Positions 9,124 to 17,753 of a stretch of DNA of 36,885 bases are shown in pieces (within the stretch, counting starts at the first letter, position 1; each line of letters starts with the position of its first letter). The stretch is from Methylococcales symbiont of Iophon sp. n. MRB-2018. GTDB lineage: Bacteria > Pseudomonadota > Gammaproteobacteria > Methylococcales > Methylomonadaceae. A program made the position numbers and the translations under genes. The stretch spans positions 1 through 36,885 of the forward strand of contig QPIL01000105.1 in NCBI GenBank assembly GCA_003666325.1, written 5' to 3'. The notes below the pieces were generated by a model. That model did not search any database. It saw only the letters and a list, made by a program, of their open reading frames with translations, and was not told where the DNA came from.

Positions 9124-9363
9124 TTAGTCGAAAAACCCATCCGTATGTAACTCAGTTAAATCACTAAATCCGCCGATATGTTTATCGTCAATCACAATCT
9201 GTGGCACCATTCTCGCACCATTGGTAACTTTTGAAAACTCTGCCATTAGTCCGCGGTCTTCGTCAATCATTTTTTGCTCAAAAGGCAAGTTCAATTTATT
9301 TAGTAATTCTTTGGCTTTGACGCAAATTGAGCAAGTATTGGTGGAATAAATGACTATTTTCAT
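9124..9363 (-). CDS. grxC: Glutaredoxin 3-like thiol oxidoreductase
   Basis: Small cytoplasmic glutaredoxin of 79 residues that reduces disulfides with glutathione. It has the family pattern MKIVIYSTNTCSIC at the start, a TNGARMVPQI segment with the conserved proline, and GGFSDL near the C-terminus that binds glutathione. The active site is CSIC rather than the usual CPYC, so the redox potential may differ. The ATG at 9363 matches the usual family start; reading from 9390 would add a nine-residue tail overlapping the upstream gene. It lies four bases behind the IrrE-like gene, so the two are probably co-transcribed. Confidence 0.88.
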   Translation of the reverse strand: MKIVIYSTNTCSICVKAKELLNKLNLPFEQKMIDEDRGLMAEFSKVTNGARMVPQIVIDDKHIGGFSDLTELHTDGFFD

Positions 9364-9367
9364 TTTT

Positions 9368-9988
9368 CTAAATAGAGTTAAACAAATCACATCCAGCGAT
9401 GCTTAGCCTGAAATCTACAATACTCTCTGGCACTAACATTTTTTTGGCGATTAAGTTGTTGCTAAAGCCTTTTTTCTGTAGTCTTAATAAATCTGGAACG
9501 ATAGAATGAGGTAGTAAAAATTCAATAGCAGGAAAATAAGCCGCTAAATCAGCGCTAATTTTTGCATTGCTTTCACTTGATAGGTTGTTAATTAAATGAG
9601 GCAGTAATTCTTCGACATCCTCTACTGTATTGGTGGCGTTTTCTTCCTCATAAATCAACATTTGTGATAATTCTTTGCAAATATAAAACCGTTTCCAGCA
9701 AAAATTATTGCTTGTTACATAGATTTCACTTCTATCGTCGTATCGCATAATAATTGCTTTAATGAAAGAGCTATGTTGAACGTGAGTAACTGTAATTTTT
9801 GTCTTAAATTCTGATTGAAATAACGAAACTAAATTATTATGATTAGTTAAACTCCTGGGCAATTCTCCAGAAATAGAGATTGGATTAAGTGTAGAGTGAT
9901 GGGTGCTATCTTGACTTTTTAAATTTTCAGTTAATGCTCTTGCTTGTTTTATTGCACTATCAATAGTGGTTTTATAATAATTATTCAT
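9368..9988 (-). CDS. ImmA/IrrE-like protein lacking the metal-binding HEXXH
   Basis: A 206-residue protein that looks like a diverged member of the ImmA/IrrE (COG2856-like) metallopeptidase group. NNFCWKRFYICKELSQMLIYEEE (residues 95-117) aligns with the family segment usually reading RFTIAHELGHLLL, but both zinc histidines are replaced (K105 and Q109) while the glutamate E106 remains. AAYFPAIEFLLPHS (149-162) matches the family stretch AxxFAxxLLMP. The C-terminus ends in an HTH-like segment. It is therefore probably not an active protease and may act as a binding or regulatory protein. The assignment is by motif eye-match and is tentative. Confidence 0.6.
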   Translation of the reverse strand: MNNYYKTTIDSAIKQARALTENLKSQDSTHHSTLNPISISGELPRSLTNHNNLVSLFQSEFKTKITVTHVQHSSFIKAIIMRYDDRSEIYVTSNNFCWKRFYICKELSQMLIYEEENATNTVEDVEELLPHLINNLSSESNAKISADLAAYFPAIEFLLPHSIVPDLLRLQKKGFSNNLIAKKMLVPESIVDFRLSIAGCDLFNSI

Positions 9989-10026
9989 TATAGGTTTTAT
10001 GATAATTATTCATTGTTTTTCATTAT

Positions 10027-10056
10027 AAAAAAGCCACAATATTTGTGGCTTTTAAA
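10027..10056 (-). terminator. Rho-independent terminator
   Basis: GCCACAA and TTGTGGC pair around a short AT loop, with T-runs on either side, so it can end transcription from both strands. It sits just past the stop of the small gene at 10072 and separates it from the IrrE-like gene. Confidence 0.85.
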
Positions 10057-10071
10057 AGGTTTCATCAATAT

Positions 10072-10302
10072 CTAAGTTCTTGACTCTAAAGCGTCATTCA
10101 ATTCAACCAATTCATCAGAATAGTTGTTTGCACACGGAAATGACTCCACAAAACCAGCTTTTGCCAATTTTTGGATATGGATCACTGCTTCTTTGGCTTT
10201 AGCGACAGATGCATTAGAAGTGTCGCCACCTATGGCAAGCTTAATATCTTTAAGCCCTAAGTCTATTTCATCTTGTAACCACGATTCAAAATTATTAGTC
10301 AT
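10072..10302 (-). CDS. Small uncharacterised protein
   Basis: A 76-residue acidic protein starting MTNNFESWLQDEIDLGLKDIKLAIGGDTSN and ending in a helix-rich acidic tail. I do not recognise a family. The ATG at 10302 is chosen because AAAGGG lies six bases upstream; an upstream TTG at 10308 would overlap that site. A strong terminator follows at 10027-10056, which supports it being a real single-gene unit. Two cysteines at most, no signal peptide and no membrane segment are visible. Confidence 0.6.
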   Translation of the reverse strand: MTNNFESWLQDEIDLGLKDIKLAIGGDTSNASVAKAKEAVIHIQKLAKAGFVESFPCANNYSDELVELNDALESRT

Positions 10303-10834
10303 TACCAACCCTTTCTATATTTCATTTTTTTAAAAAAATATTTACATTTCATTGTTTCATGCTTTATCAATTTTTCAAACCTTTATTTATTGCCCGTCAA
10401 CACGCTTACCACTAAGTCGCCCATTTTGTTTGTACCAACAACTGTATCGCCCTCGCTGGCAATATCTTTGCCCGCAATATCAGGTGCGCTGCCATGAATT
10501 GGTTCATACATACCGAAGCCGTCTTTTGACAAAAACAAGCTTATAATTTATCAACATGGTGTCCAGTCAAGTGGGGGAACTTCATAACGTCCCCTTTTGG
10601 GAATGTTGATAAAACGTAGGGGCGAGGGGGGAATAAAAAAATACTTTATTAATACAGGGTATGTAATGTGCATACTCTATAGGGATTTATGTCGAATTAT
10701 CATCAAAATTATGTTGTGGGCAGAACTTATCCAATCAAAATTAGAATCTAATCAAGAGCAGTAGACAAATGGTTGATTTCATCTATATTTTCTTTACTGC
10801 TTATTAAAAACTTAACCCTCATTTATTATTTACC
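10303..10834. other. Intergenic region with gene fragment and repeats
   Basis: A 532-base gap. It contains a dehydrogenase C-terminal fragment at 10383-10535 (-), a GTAGGGGCGAGGGG repeat near 10615-10630 that recurs from 4800, and an AATACTTTATTAATAC repeat near 10648-10663 shared with 8889-8904. The bases from about 10665 to the pilB start presumably carry its promoter, but I see no clear -35/-10 pair. Confidence 0.6.
10383..10535 (-). pseudogene. C-terminal fragment of an isocitrate/isopropylmalate dehydrogenase-type gene
   Basis: Reading the minus strand gives SKDGFGMYEPIHGSAPDIAG, then KDIASEGDTVVGTNKMGDLV and VSVLTGNK with a stop at 10383-10385. YEPIHGSAPDIAGK is the signature of the beta-decarboxylating dehydrogenase family (LeuB, NAD-type isocitrate dehydrogenase). 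Only about 50 codons survive and no start or catalytic domain precedes it; the sequence upstream of 10535 is unrelated. It is a relic of a rearrangement. LeuB versus isocitrate dehydrogenase cannot be settled from this fragment. Confidence 0.7.
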
Positions 10835-12544
10835 ATGGCAACAGCACCAACAGAATTACAATTTGGCGGACTTCTAAAATGCCTAGTTGAAAAAGGTGTT
10901 TTAGAGGAAAATGATGCAAAGGCACATGCTGATGAGGCACAAAAAAAGCAATGCCCAATCGTCAGTCACCTGGTTTTAAATAATATTGCTGACAGTAAAA
11001 AAATTGCCTCTCTTGCTTCTCTTGCGTTTGCTGTGCCTTTTTTCGATTTAGATAGTATAGAGGTTAAAAACTTACCTGTAGATCTTGTGAGCGAGAAATT
11101 GATAAGACAACATCATGTATTACCTCTATTCAAACGCGGTAATCGCCTATTTATTGCGGTATCTGATCCCACTAATTTTCAGGCTTTAGATGAGATAAAA
11201 TTTCATACTCGGCTTAATACTGAAACTATTTTAGTTGAAGAAAATAAATTAACTCAATCCATTGAAATAGCACTTGAGGCAGCCGCTTCATCAATGGATG
11301 ATTTGCTTGATGAAGACCTAGGTAATATTGATATATCTGTAGCTGATGAAACACCTGCGGATGATGATAGTTCTGATATTGACGATGCTCCCATTGTTCG
11401 CTTGGTTAATAAAATTTTACTTGATTCTATTAAAAAAGGGGTTTCGGATATTCATTTAGAACCTTACGAAAAAAAGTTCCGCATTCGTTTTAGAAGTGAC
11501 GGTATACTTTACCAAGTCGCCAGCCCCCCAACTAATATAGCCAATAGACTTATATCCAGAATAAAAGTTATGTCAAAAATGAACATAGCTGAACGACGAG
11601 TCCCTCAGGACGGCCGCATTAAAATGAAATTGTCTAAAAACAAGGCTATTGACTTTCGGGTTAGTACCTGCCCAACACTGTTCGGTGAAAAGGTTGTTTT
11701 GCGTATTTTAGACCCAAGCAGTGCAGAAATAGATATTGAAAAACTAGGGTTTGAACCCAAGCAACAAGAACTTTTTTTAGCTGCTATAGATCGACCATAC
11801 GGTATGGTGCTAGTGACAGGGCCAACAGGTAGCGGAAAAACCGTTTCCCTATATACTGGGTTAAATATTCTAAACAAGGTTGAACGTAATATTTCAACGG
11901 CAGAAGACCCCGTTGAAATAACGGTTGAAGGAATTAACCAAGTCAATATGAATGTGAAGGCTGGTTTGACATTTGCCAAAGCATTAAAAGCGTTTCTAAG
12001 ACAAGATCCAGATATTATTATGGTTGGGGAAATTCGTGACCTAGAAACTGCAAGCATTGCTGTAAAGGCTGCCCAAACAGGACACTTGGTACTTTCTACA
12101 TTACACACCAATGATGCCCCACAGACTATTAACCGATTGATGCAAATGGGTATTGAGCCTTTCAATATTGTTTCTGTGGTCAATCTAATCATGGCTCAAC
12201 GCTTAGCTCGAAGACTCTGTAAATATTGTAAAAAAGAAGCCGATTATCCCGAAAAAACTTTTCTTGATGCTGGCTTTAAAAAAGACCAACTTGGCTCTTT
12301 AAAAACTTATGTTGCTGTTGGCTGTGAGCATTGTAATGCTGGTTATAAAGGGCGCATAGGTGTTTATCAGGTTATGCCGATTTCAGAAAAAATGCGGGCT
12401 CTTATTCTCAGCGGAGGCAATGCAATGGAAATGTCTGAATTATCCAAAAGTGAGGGCGTTAATGATCTTAGGGCTTCTGGTCTCGACAAAGTCCGGCAGG
12501 GCATAACTAGCCTTGAAGAAATCAATAGAATAACAGAGCAATAA
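10835..12544 (+). CDS. pilB: Type IV pilus assembly ATPase PilB
   Basis: Hexameric cytoplasmic ATPase that powers pilus extension. The 569-residue length fits PilB. An N-terminal MshEN/GspE-N type domain is followed by a secretion ATPase core with Walker A GPTGSGKT (329-336), an Asp box, a Walker B region around DPDIIMVGEIRD and a His box STLHTNDAP. A zinc-binding tetracysteine is present, CxxC at 462/465 and CxxC at 497/500, a feature of PilB/GspE rather than PilT. It starts the pilB-pilC-pilD-coaE-zapD run, with pilC two bases after its stop. No pilin gene is next to it, so the pilA it serves must lie elsewhere. Confidence 0.97.
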   Translation: MATAPTELQFGGLLKCLVEKGVLEENDAKAHADEAQKKQCPIVSHLVLNNIADSKKIASLASLAFAVPFFDLDSIEVKNLPVDLVSEKLIRQHHVLPLFKRGNRLFIAVSDPTNFQALDEIKFHTRLNTETILVEENKLTQSIEIALEAAASSMDDLLDEDLGNIDISVADETPADDDSSDIDDAPIVRLVNKILLDSIKKGVSDIHLEPYEKKFRIRFRSDGILYQVASPPTNIANRLISRIKVMSKMNIAERRVPQDGRIKMKLSKNKAIDFRVSTCPTLFGEKVVLRILDPSSAEIDIEKLGFEPKQQELFLAAIDRPYGMVLVTGPTGSGKTVSLYTGLNILNKVERNISTAEDPVEITVEGINQVNMNVKAGLTFAKALKAFLRQDPDIIMVGEIRDLETASIAVKAAQTGHLVLSTLHTNDAPQTINRLMQMGIEPFNIVSVVNLIMAQRLARRLCKYCKKEADYPEKTFLDAGFKKDQLGSLKTYVAVGCEHCNAGYKGRIGVYQVMPISEKMRALILSGGNAMEMSELSKSEGVNDLRASGLDKVRQGITSLEEINRITEQ

Positions 12545-12546
12545 AT

Positions 12547-13767
12547 ATGGGCGATGGTGTAAAACAAATAGAGTTTGTCTGGCAAGGAAAGGACAAAACA
12601 GGCAATAAAAGCAACGGTCAAATCAGTGCAAAAAGCGAAATAATCGCACGTAGCTATTTACGAAAAATGGGCGTTAAGGTCATTAGTATAAAGAAAAAAC
12701 CTAAGCCTTTATTTACTGTTAAAGCTAAAAAAATTAGCTCTGGGGATATTTGTATTTTTACACGTCAACTCGCAACTATGCTGGATGCGGGTGTTCCTTT
12801 AGTACAGTCTTTCGATATTATTGGCAAAGGCCATGAAAACCCAAATATGGCTGAAATGTTGCTATCTATTAAAGCTGATATTGAGGGAGGCGACAGTTTG
12901 GCAGAAGCATTAAGACGAAAGTTTCTTTATTTTGATGATCTTTTTTGTAACTTGGTTGAAGCAGGTGAGCAAGCAGGAGTTCTTGAGGACTTACTGGATA
13001 AAATAGCGACCTATAAAGAAAAAGCAGAATCGATCAAGAAAAAAGTTAAAAAGGCGCTGACATATCCTATCGCTGTCCTACTTGTTGTGGCGATAGTCAG
13101 TGCTGTCTTATTAATATTTGTTGTCCCTGCTTTTGAAGATTTATTTAAAAGTTTTGGTGCTGATTTACCCCCTTTTACAAAATGGGTCATTAGTTTGTCT
13201 GAATGGGCTGAAAAATGGTGGTGGGCAGTTATTGTTAGCATTTTTGTCACTTTTCAATCTTCTGTAATTGCTCACAAACGCTGGCAAAAATTCAGGCATT
13301 TTGTCGATAAAACATTGCTTCGATTGCCTATCGTAGGTCTGATTATCAACAAATCCGCTGTTGCTCGTTTTGCCCGTACTCTGGCTACCATGTCTGCTGC
13401 TGGTATTCCCTTAGTTGATGGTCTGAAAGCAACAGCGGGTGCTTGTGGCAATATAATCTATTACCAAGCAGTAATAAAAATACGGGACGATGTTGCAACC
13501 GGACAACCTCTGCACTCTTCAATGGAACAAGCCTGCTTATTTCCGCACATGGTGGTACAAATGGTAGCTATTGGTGAAGAGTCTGGATCGATTGAAAAAA
13601 TGTTGCATAAAGTGGCTGATTTTTATGAAGAAGAAGTCGATAATCTGGTAGACAAGCTAAGTAGCTTAATGGAGCCAATTATCATAGTTGTTTTAGGGGT
13701 CATTGTCGGCGGTTTAATTGTTGCCATGTATTTACCTATTTTTAAACTTGGGGCTGCTGTAGGCTAA
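12547..13767 (+). CDS. pilC: Type IV pilus inner-membrane platform protein PilC
   Basis: Polytopic inner-membrane protein that holds the PilB motor and the growing pilus. It is 406 residues with two tandem GspF domains (about 70-195 and 270-395), each with the family pattern RQLATMLDAGVPL in the first and RTLATMSAAGIPL in the second. Transmembrane segments follow each domain and another near the C-terminus (IIIVVLGVIVGGLIVAMYLPIF). The ATG lies two bases after pilB stops, so translation is likely coupled. Confidence 0.97.
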   Translation: MGDGVKQIEFVWQGKDKTGNKSNGQISAKSEIIARSYLRKMGVKVISIKKKPKPLFTVKAKKISSGDICIFTRQLATMLDAGVPLVQSFDIIGKGHENPNMAEMLLSIKADIEGGDSLAEALRRKFLYFDDLFCNLVEAGEQAGVLEDLLDKIATYKEKAESIKKKVKKALTYPIAVLLVVAIVSAVLLIFVVPAFEDLFKSFGADLPPFTKWVISLSEWAEKWWWAVIVSIFVTFQSSVIAHKRWQKFRHFVDKTLLRLPIVGLIINKSAVARFARTLATMSAAGIPLVDGLKATAGACGNIIYYQAVIKIRDDVATGQPLHSSMEQACLFPHMVVQMVAIGEESGSIEKMLHKVADFYEEEVDNLVDKLSSLMEPIIIVVLGVIVGGLIVAMYLPIFKLGAAVG

Positions 13768-13862
13768 AACCTGGCATTCATTTTCTCTATGCAAACACAG
13801 GAATGTGTTGAATTTTGAGTAGATCCAAACTCTTTTTTTACAATTTCTAATTCTCTATATTG

Positions 13863-14735
13863 ATGCACGATATTAATAATATTCTTCAATCTTCAACACT
13901 GATACTAACTACTTTTGTTTTTATTATCGGTTTATTTATTGGTAGCTTTCTTAATGTCGTTATCTATCGACTTCCAGTTATGATGAAACAAGGCTGGAAA
14001 AAAGAATGCACAGAATATCTTGAGTTAGAAGCTATCAAAGAATCTGCACCCTTTAATCTGTTTATCCCTGGTTCAAAATGTGGAAAATGCCAGGCAGCTA
14101 TAAAGCCCTATCAAAACATACCCCTTTTTAGTTACTTATTATTAGCCGGAAAATGCGCTCAATGTAAAACACATATATCCTTACGTTACCCGATTATAGA
14201 AAGTTTTACTGCAATCTGTTCTGTTATCGTAGCCTGGCAGTTTGGCTATAGTTCTGCTATGTTTTTTGCTTTGCTATTAACTTGGTCTTTAATCGCTTTA
14301 AGTTTTATTGATATTGACCAGCAATTATTACCTGATTCTATTAATCTACCAATATTATGGCTAGGGTTGTTTTTAAGTGTTTTCTCAATTTATACTGACA
14401 CCAGATCCAGTATTATTGGTGCTATTGCTGGTTATTTAAGTCTCTGGACGGTATACCAGCTTTTTAAACTAGCCACTGGCAAGGAAGGTATGGGTTATGG
14501 TGATTTTAAATTATTGGCGTTATTTGGTGCTTGGTTAGGCTGGCAATACTTGCCTATTATTATTTTACTTTCTTCTTTGCTGGCTACTGTTATAGGCATT
14601 GCAATGGTTATTTTTGCCAACAAAGACAGAAACAGCCCCATCTCTTTTGGCCCTTACATAGCTGCGGCAGGATGGTTGGCATTGGTATGGGGTGAGCAAA
14701 TCAATGGGTTTTATCTTGCTTTTATCGGTATCTAA
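13863..14735 (+). CDS. pilD: Prepilin peptidase / N-methyltransferase PilD
   Basis: Bifunctional inner-membrane aspartic protease that cleaves prepilin leaders and N-methylates the new phenylalanine. It is 290 residues from the ATG at 13863; a TTG three bases earlier would add one residue. Zinc cysteines sit at 73/76 and 98/101 (CGKC and CAQC), required in the methylating domain. The peptidase aspartates are in SFIDIDQQLLPD (148-158) and in the GMGYGDFK motif (209-216). Several transmembrane spans are evident. Gap to pilC is about 95 bases, and it is four bases ahead of coaE. Confidence 0.96.
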   Translation: MHDINNILQSSTLILTTFVFIIGLFIGSFLNVVIYRLPVMMKQGWKKECTEYLELEAIKESAPFNLFIPGSKCGKCQAAIKPYQNIPLFSYLLLAGKCAQCKTHISLRYPIIESFTAICSVIVAWQFGYSSAMFFALLLTWSLIALSFIDIDQQLLPDSINLPILWLGLFLSVFSIYTDTRSSIIGAIAGYLSLWTVYQLFKLATGKEGMGYGDFKLLALFGAWLGWQYLPIIILLSSLLATVIGIAMVIFANKDRNSPISFGPYIAAAGWLALVWGEQINGFYLAFIGI

Positions 14736-14739
14736 ATAT

Positions 14740-15342
14740 ATGTTTAAAATTGGCTTGACCGGAGGTGTTGGAAGTGGAAAATCAACAGTGGCAACACTTT
14801 TTAAGAATTTTAATATCCCGATAATTGATGCTGATGATATTGCCCGTCAATTAGTTGCTCCTAAACAAACAGCTCTTACTTTAATACAGCAAGCATTCGG
14901 CAATACTGTTTTTGCCCAAGATGGTTCATTGGATAGGGATAAACTCAGGGAGATTATCTTTACCCATGCTGATAAAAAAAAACAATTAGAAACTATACTT
15001 CATCCTCTGATTTATCAGAAAATGCTGGCTGAGTTTGCCAAACAAACATCGGCTTACAGTATTTTTTGCATACCTCTACTGATGGAAACCAAAATGATTT
15101 CTTTTGTTGATCATGTATTGGTCGTTGACTGTCTTGTTGAAACTCAAATTGAAAGAGTAAGGGAAAGAAATAAATTATCGAGAGCACAAGTTTTATCAAT
15201 TATTAATAGTCAGGTTTCTCGTGAGTTTCGACTAAAACATGCCGATGATGTGATTTATAATTCAAAATCTATTTCTGGACTTGCAGATCAAGTAAAAAGG
15301 CTTCACAATCAATACTTATTATTAAGTAATGGAACACAATAA
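14740..15342 (+). CDS. coaE: Dephospho-CoA kinase
   Basis: Phosphorylates dephospho-CoA at the 3' ribose hydroxyl, the last step of coenzyme A synthesis. The protein is 200 residues from the ATG at 14740, giving the standard MFKIGLTGGVGSGKST start with P-loop at about residues 8-16. DADDIARQLV is also conserved. An upstream in-frame ATG at 14692 would overlap pilD and is rejected. It begins four bases after the pilD stop, the same arrangement as in many gammaproteobacteria, and is followed three bases later by zapD. Confidence 0.97.
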   Translation: MFKIGLTGGVGSGKSTVATLFKNFNIPIIDADDIARQLVAPKQTALTLIQQAFGNTVFAQDGSLDRDKLREIIFTHADKKKQLETILHPLIYQKMLAEFAKQTSAYSIFCIPLLMETKMISFVDHVLVVDCLVETQIERVRERNKLSRAQVLSIINSQVSREFRLKHADDVIYNSKSISGLADQVKRLHNQYLLLSNGTQ

Positions 15343-15345
15343 TCT

Positions 15346-16116
15346 GTGAAAACACATACACTCTATGAATTTCCCCTTAATGAACGAATGCGGGTGTTCA
15401 TGAGACTAGAACAGCTTTTGTTGCAACATGACCATTTTATGAGTGGTTCAACGATTTTTGATAAACGTGCAACTGTTTCTGTTTTACTTGATATTCTGAC
15501 GGTTTTTAGCCGTAGTGATATAAAGTCTGAATTACTTAAAGAACTTGAACGTCACTCAAAAATTCTAGGTCGGATTGGCAACAGTCAAACAGTTAACACA
15601 GAAAAATTAGATAAAATACTCACCGACTTAAATGTTATCAGCAAAAAACTATATCAGGCTAATGGCAAGATTGATATTAATGTAATGGAGAGTGCTTTAT
15701 TTCAGAGTATTTCTCAACGTAACTCAATACCTGGCGGCACATGCTCTTTTGATTTACCTGCGTTCCACTACTGGCTAGAACAAGATAATAGCAATCAAAC
15801 GGATGATTTATTGCGTTGGACAAAGCCTTTTGTAGATATTCGCAAGGCCATCAATTTTATACTCAACTTTATCCGCCAAAGTAGTATTCCCACTTCAGAA
15901 CTTGCTGAATCAGGTTTTTTTCAATTATCCCTTGATAGTACACAACCCTATCAACTACTCATAGTTAGTATTGAAAAAAAATTGTCCTGCTTTGCTGAAA
16001 TCAGCGGTGGTAAACATCGCTTAACCATCCGCTTTATGAAACCTTCTGTTGACAATAATCGACCTATTCAAATTTCCGAAAACGTTGCTTTTTCATTAAC
16101 ACGATGTCTGTTTTAA
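15346..16116 (+). CDS. zapD: Cell division protein ZapD
   Basis: Cytoplasmic Z-ring protein (DUF1342 family) that crosslinks FtsZ filaments. It is 256 residues, opening with LYEFPLNERMRVFMRLEQLL, the ZapD N-terminal signature, with PGGTCSFDLPAFHYWL later and a typical C-terminal beta region. The start is GTG at 15346, three bases after coaE stops. In E. coli coaE, zapD and yacG are neighbours; no yacG-like small zinc protein follows here, because an accessory island begins directly after zapD. Confidence 0.95.
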   Translation: MKTHTLYEFPLNERMRVFMRLEQLLLQHDHFMSGSTIFDKRATVSVLLDILTVFSRSDIKSELLKELERHSKILGRIGNSQTVNTEKLDKILTDLNVISKKLYQANGKIDINVMESALFQSISQRNSIPGGTCSFDLPAFHYWLEQDNSNQTDDLLRWTKPFVDIRKAINFILNFIRQSSIPTSELAESGFFQLSLDSTQPYQLLIVSIEKKLSCFAEISGGKHRLTIRFMKPSVDNNRPIQISENVAFSLTRCLF

Positions 16117-16188
16117 CAAAAAAATGTATGTTCAGAAATAATGGTTAAATGCCTTTTCTTGATTGAAATTTGGGGTTTGGGGTTTGGG

Positions 16189-16209
16189 TTTTTAAGGGTT
16201 GACTAAATA
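16189..16209 (+). repeat. Left copy of the TTGACTA end motif
   Basis: A 21-base stretch ending TAAGGGTTGACTAAATA, matching 20 of 21 bases at 18069-18089 in the same orientation. Related copies are at 30869-30887 (inverted), 31693-31709 and 31887-31903. It is preceded by heptamer-like TTTGGGG units. It resembles an IS terminal sequence; the C of TTGAC is always followed by TA. Confidence 0.75.
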
Positions 16210-16266
16210 GTTATGTGCTATCCCTCACGCTATACTATTGGCTATTGAGGGGTTTTGAAGAAAAGC

Positions 16267-17004
16267 ATGAGTTGTTTTGATAGAATTAGAAATAATATTG
16301 TAACAAATGTAAATAGTTGGGATGATAATCGCAAAGAAACAGCCTATAAAACACTAAATGGCGGTGAGGCGATTTTGAAAAATCAGGATGAATTGGATAG
16401 ATATGTTTTTGCATTTGGTAAAATGCATCAAGCCAAATTGAATTGTGCTTTGAATGCCATAGATGACTTAAACGAAATCAGCAAAAAAGAAATTTCAATT
16501 ATTGATTATGGTTGTGGTCAAGGTATTGGCTCTATTGTTTTAATTGATTATTTAAACGCACTATCGTTAGATTTTTCAATTAGCAATATTAAACTAATAG
16601 AACCATCTGGAATTGCATTATATATGGCTAAAGAATACATACAATCTTGTCTAAATATTGATAATATGGAGTTAATCAATAGTGGTCTAAATGAAGTAAA
16701 AGCAGATAGTTTAAAAACAAATGATAAGGATATAACATTTCATATTTTTTCCAACATACTTGATATTAAACTCATATATGAAAATATGATTAAATCAACA
16801 ACAGGCGTTAACTATGTTGTATGTGTTAGCCCAGATTATTGGTCAGGTAATCAAAAGTTAGATGAATTTATTGGCTATTTTAGAGATAACTTGTCTGATA
16901 AAAAATTTATAATTATATCTGAGAGGGGAGCAACCATTGACAATCCAAGCAACCCTGATAAACCATGGAAAAACTACGAAAAAGTATTTAAATTGGCGAT
17001 ATAA
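16267..17004 (+). CDS. SAM-dependent methyltransferase of unknown substrate
   Basis: Class I methyltransferase fold by sequence: motif I IIDYGCGQGIGS (about residues 78-89), an acidic LIEPSGIALYMAK loop after the second strand, and a late VVCVSPDYW segment. I chose the ATG at 16267 (245 residues), with GAAG about six bases upstream; a TTG at 16255 is possible but crowds the GAGGGG. The substrate is not evident; it is not a recognised DNA cytosine or adenine methyltransferase, since no DPPY or PC motif is present. Its stop is two bases before the AlkB-like gene. Both genes appear markedly more AT-rich than zapD and lie inside a repeat-bounded island, suggesting transfer. Confidence 0.75.
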   Translation: MSCFDRIRNNIVTNVNSWDDNRKETAYKTLNGGEAILKNQDELDRYVFAFGKMHQAKLNCALNAIDDLNEISKKEISIIDYGCGQGIGSIVLIDYLNALSLDFSISNIKLIEPSGIALYMAKEYIQSCLNIDNMELINSGLNEVKADSLKTNDKDITFHIFSNILDIKLIYENMIKSTTGVNYVVCVSPDYWSGNQKLDEFIGYFRDNLSDKKFIIISERGATIDNPSNPDKPWKNYEKVFKLAI

Positions 17005-17006
17005 AT

Positions 17007-17753
17007 ATGCAATTATTTGACGATATAGAAACACAAAAACAGCCATTTCACCTACCAGATAAAACTGGCTATTCGTTGCACTGCAATAAAAATCTAAATG
17101 GTTTTGATATAGAAATTCCGAATGGAAAATTGTTTTATTCAGAACATTTTTTTAATAAAAAGATTAGCGATAGAAGCGTTGAATATTTTTTAGAAAATGA
17201 TACCAATGATTACACCACTGTTAATTGGAGAGAAATAGATAAAGAAAAATTAGCAAAAATTCATTTTAAACACATTGATTGGCATCATGATAAATTAAAT
17301 ATGTATGGAAAAGAAGTCTATTTGCCTCGCTATTCTGCATGGTATGGCGATAGCGATAAACCTTATACATATTCTGGACTAACATTACAACCAAAAAAAT
17401 GGAATAAAGGCTTGCTATATCTTAAAAATGAGATTGAAAAAGTTGCAAAAACACATTTTAATAGTGTGTTAATGAATTGGTATAGAGACGGAGAAGATTA
17501 TATAAATTGGCATACTGATGAAGAGCCAGAATTAGGCAAAAACCCTATTATTGCTTCAGTTAATTTTGGTAAAACACGAGACTTTATTATTAGAAAAAAC
17601 GACAAATCAGAAAAAATAACTATTCCTTTAAAGCACGGCACATTGTTGGTGATGAGTGGTGAAATGCAACATTTTTGGCAACACTCTGCACCTAAAAGAA
17701 AAAAAGTAAAACAAGCAAGATTTAATTTAACATTTAGAGATATAAACCATTAA
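17007..17753 (+). CDS. AlkB-like 2-oxoglutarate/Fe(II) dioxygenase
   Basis: A 248-residue protein whose C-terminal half fits the AlkB family, which oxidatively removes alkyl groups from DNA or RNA bases. The Fe ligands are H169, D171 (NWHTDEEPELG) and H226 in MQHFWQHSAPKR; 2-oxoglutarate-contacting arginines are R238 and R244 in RFNLTFR. ASVNFGKTRDFIIR and HGTLLVMSG are also typical and closer to the eukaryotic ALKBH2/3-type branch than to classical E. coli AlkB. The first roughly 100 residues look less conserved. Tight pairing with the preceding methyltransferase suggests a methylation/demethylation or repair pair. Confidence 0.85.
   Translation: MQLFDDIETQKQPFHLPDKTGYSLHCNKNLNGFDIEIPNGKLFYSEHFFNKKISDRSVEYFLENDTNDYTTVNWREIDKEKLAKIHFKHIDWHHDKLNMYGKEVYLPRYSAWYGDSDKPYTYSGLTLQPKKWNKGLLYLKNEIEKVAKTHFNSVLMNWYRDGEDYINWHTDEEPELGKNPIIASVNFGKTRDFIIRKNDKSEKITIPLKHGTLLVMSGEMQHFWQHSAPKRKKVKQARFNLTFRDINH

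Noticed and set aside
10352-10546. A 64-codon plus-strand frame
   Set aside because: It is the antisense of a dehydrogenase fragment that reads sensibly on the minus strand.
16258-17753. A restriction-modification system
   Set aside because: The methyltransferase lacks DNA-methylase motifs and its partner is an AlkB-like oxygenase, not a nuclease.
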